Shown here one piece after another: positions 63,040 to 64,000 of a stretch of DNA of 64,000 nucleotides. The stretch spans positions 1,860,001-1,924,000 of the forward strand of contig NZ_CP110224.1 of the NCBI RefSeq assembly GCF_026013645.1, in the 5' to 3' direction. The notes under the pieces were generated by a model. It did no database searches, was not told the DNA's origin, and saw only the letters and a program-made list of their open reading frames with translations. Numbering within the stretch: the first letter of the stretch is position 1; each line of letters begins with the position of its first letter. This DNA is from Virgibacillus natechei (GTDB lineage: Bacteria; Bacillota; Bacilli; Bacillales; Amphibacillaceae). A program made the position numbers and the translations under genes.

Positions 63040-64000
63040 CTATGCTTGATGACTTGTTACAAATCTTTTTATACGTTTGGCTGCTTCTTCTAATGTATCA
63101 ATTGATAAAGCATAGGACAACCTTACATTGTTTGGTGAACCAAATCCAGAACCAGGTACTAGTGCAACCTTCTCTTCTTCAAGTAATGCTGTCACCCAAT
63201 CATCTGTGTTATCAAAGCCGTTCATGGCTACTGCTTCTTCTACGTTCGGAAATAAATAAAATGCTCCTTTTGGCTTAACACATGAGATCCCAGGTATAGC
63301 CACGATTAACTCATACATTGCGTCCAGTCTTTCCTTAAATGTTTGTTTCATCGCTTCCGAATCTTCTTTACTTTCATATGCAGCCAAAGCTGCGTATTGT
63401 GCAATAGATGTAGGATTAGATGTCGAATGGGAAGCCAGATTTGACATTGCTTTAATAATATAAGTTGGTCCAGCAGCATACCCAATTCTCCAACCAGTCA
63501 TTGCGTGAGATTTGGATACTCCATTGATTAAGATAGTTTGTTCTTTTAATTCATTAGACAAGGCCCCTATCGAAACATGCTCATCATTGGTATAGATTAA
63601 TTTTTCATAAATTTCATCTGAAACAATTACAATATTATGCTTTAAGCAAATTTCTCCTAGTTTTTCTAATTCTTCTTTATTATACATCATTCCAGTAGGA
63701 TTACTTGGTGAATTAATAATAACGGCTTTTGTTTTATCCGTGATTGCATTTTCAAGTTCTTCTGGAGTTAACTTAAAGTCATTTGCTTCTTCAGCATTTA
63801 GGAAAACTGGTTGTCCACCAGCCAATTTGATTTGTTCTGGATAACTGACCCAATAAGGTGCGGGAACAATTACTTCATCTCCCTCATTTAACAAGACTTG
63901 AAACAAAGTATATAAAGCGTGTTTAGCTCCTGTTGTTACAATTATTTGGTCTGTTGAATATTCTAGGTCGTTATCATCTTTACACTTACGTACAATAGCC
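63040..64000 (-). CDS. aspB: aspartate aminotransferase AspB (5' end beyond the window)
   Basis: A class I/II PLP aminotransferase, about 320 residues seen. The PLP lysine is in [21 protein letters not shown]; other blocks are [20 protein letters not shown] and [12 protein letters not shown]. The frame is open to the window edge ([19 protein letters not shown] upstream of the first internal ATG at 63906), so the start lies outside. It transfers amino groups between aspartate/glutamate and oxaloacetate/2-oxoglutarate. First gene of the aspB-asnS pair. Confidence 0.95.
   Translation of the reverse strand, partial: AIVRKCKDDNDLEYSTDQIIVTTGAKHALYTLFQVLLNEGDEVIVPAPYWVSYPEQIKLAGGQPVFLNAEEANDFKLTPEELENAITDKTKAVIINSPSNPTGMMYNKEELEKLGEICLKHNIVIVSDEIYEKLIYTNDEHVSIGALSNELKEQTILINGVSKSHAMTGWRIGYAAGPTYIIKAMSNLASHSTSNPTSIAQYAALAAYESKEDSEAMKQTFKERLDAMYELIVAIPGISCVKPKGAFYLFPNVEEAVAMNGFDNTDDWVTALLEEEKVALVPGSGFGSPNNVRLSYALSIDTLEEAAKRIKRFVTSHQA

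Overview
The window is a low-GC Bacillota chromosome segment, most likely from a spore-forming, moderately halophilic Bacillaceae of the Virgibacillus/Oceanobacillus/Lentibacillus type. The reasons are strong AGGAGG ribosome sites, TTG and GTG starts, sporulation genes (tlp, sspM, a PAS sensor kinase), a B-type RNase P RNA, and gene order that follows the Bacillus subtilis map: ccdA-ccdB-ccdC-yneK ... citB-yneN-tlp-yneP-yneQ-yneR-plsY-yneT-parE-parC, and later yppE-sspM-yppC/recU-ponA-nth-dnaD-asnS-aspB.

Layout. 1-1660 is the lysis end of a prophage (XhlA-like protein, holin, modular amidase). 1662-2481 is junction DNA with a short repeat. 2482-6225 holds the cytochrome c maturation genes, yneK and a sensor kinase. 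6266-14707 is the aconitase to yneT block, with yidD, folE2 and plsY on the other strand and a decayed gene before yneT. 14905-19479 is topoisomerase IV. 19495-25432 is a branched-chain acyl-CoA (leucine-type) catabolic operon: a TetR regulator, an acyl-CoA dehydrogenase, biotin carboxylase, biotin carrier, enoyl-CoA hydratase and carboxyltransferase, with a near-perfect cre site and a TetR-type operator. 25554-30095 is the double dynamin DynA followed directly by a 5'-3' exonuclease. 30348-35200 carries D-serine dehydratase, a cysteine synthase, two VOC proteins and small or broken genes. 35453-47266 is mainly on the minus strand: Rieske oxidoreductase, ferredoxin, MsrAB, Tat translocase with two tatA genes, dfrA-thyA, a frameshifted HD hydrolase and fhs. 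47600-53700 is the accessory part: a cold shock gene, a type III polyketide synthase/methyltransferase pair, a dead tnpB with a probable omega RNA, rlmL, rnpB, and three copies of a structured interspersed repeat. 53710-64000 is conserved housekeeping (gpsB, cdd, recU, ponA, nth, dnaD, asnS, aspB).

The least ordinary signal is the repeat family at 47861-48305, 50394-50598 and 52541-53195. The middle copy has landed in tnpB, with the 5-bp duplication CGATA; removing it restores a normal TnpB C-terminus. The other two copies carry extra hairpins, one has a 3 x 72-bp tandem expansion, two carry a consensus DnaA box, and their shared ends lie 5 bases past terminator T-tracts. No protein in the window explains their movement. 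Other points of interest are two genes that seem to need non-AUG starts (ATT at 10047; ATA or ACG near 19559), a 44-codon gene with a strong ribosome site at 34166-34300, and several decayed genes.
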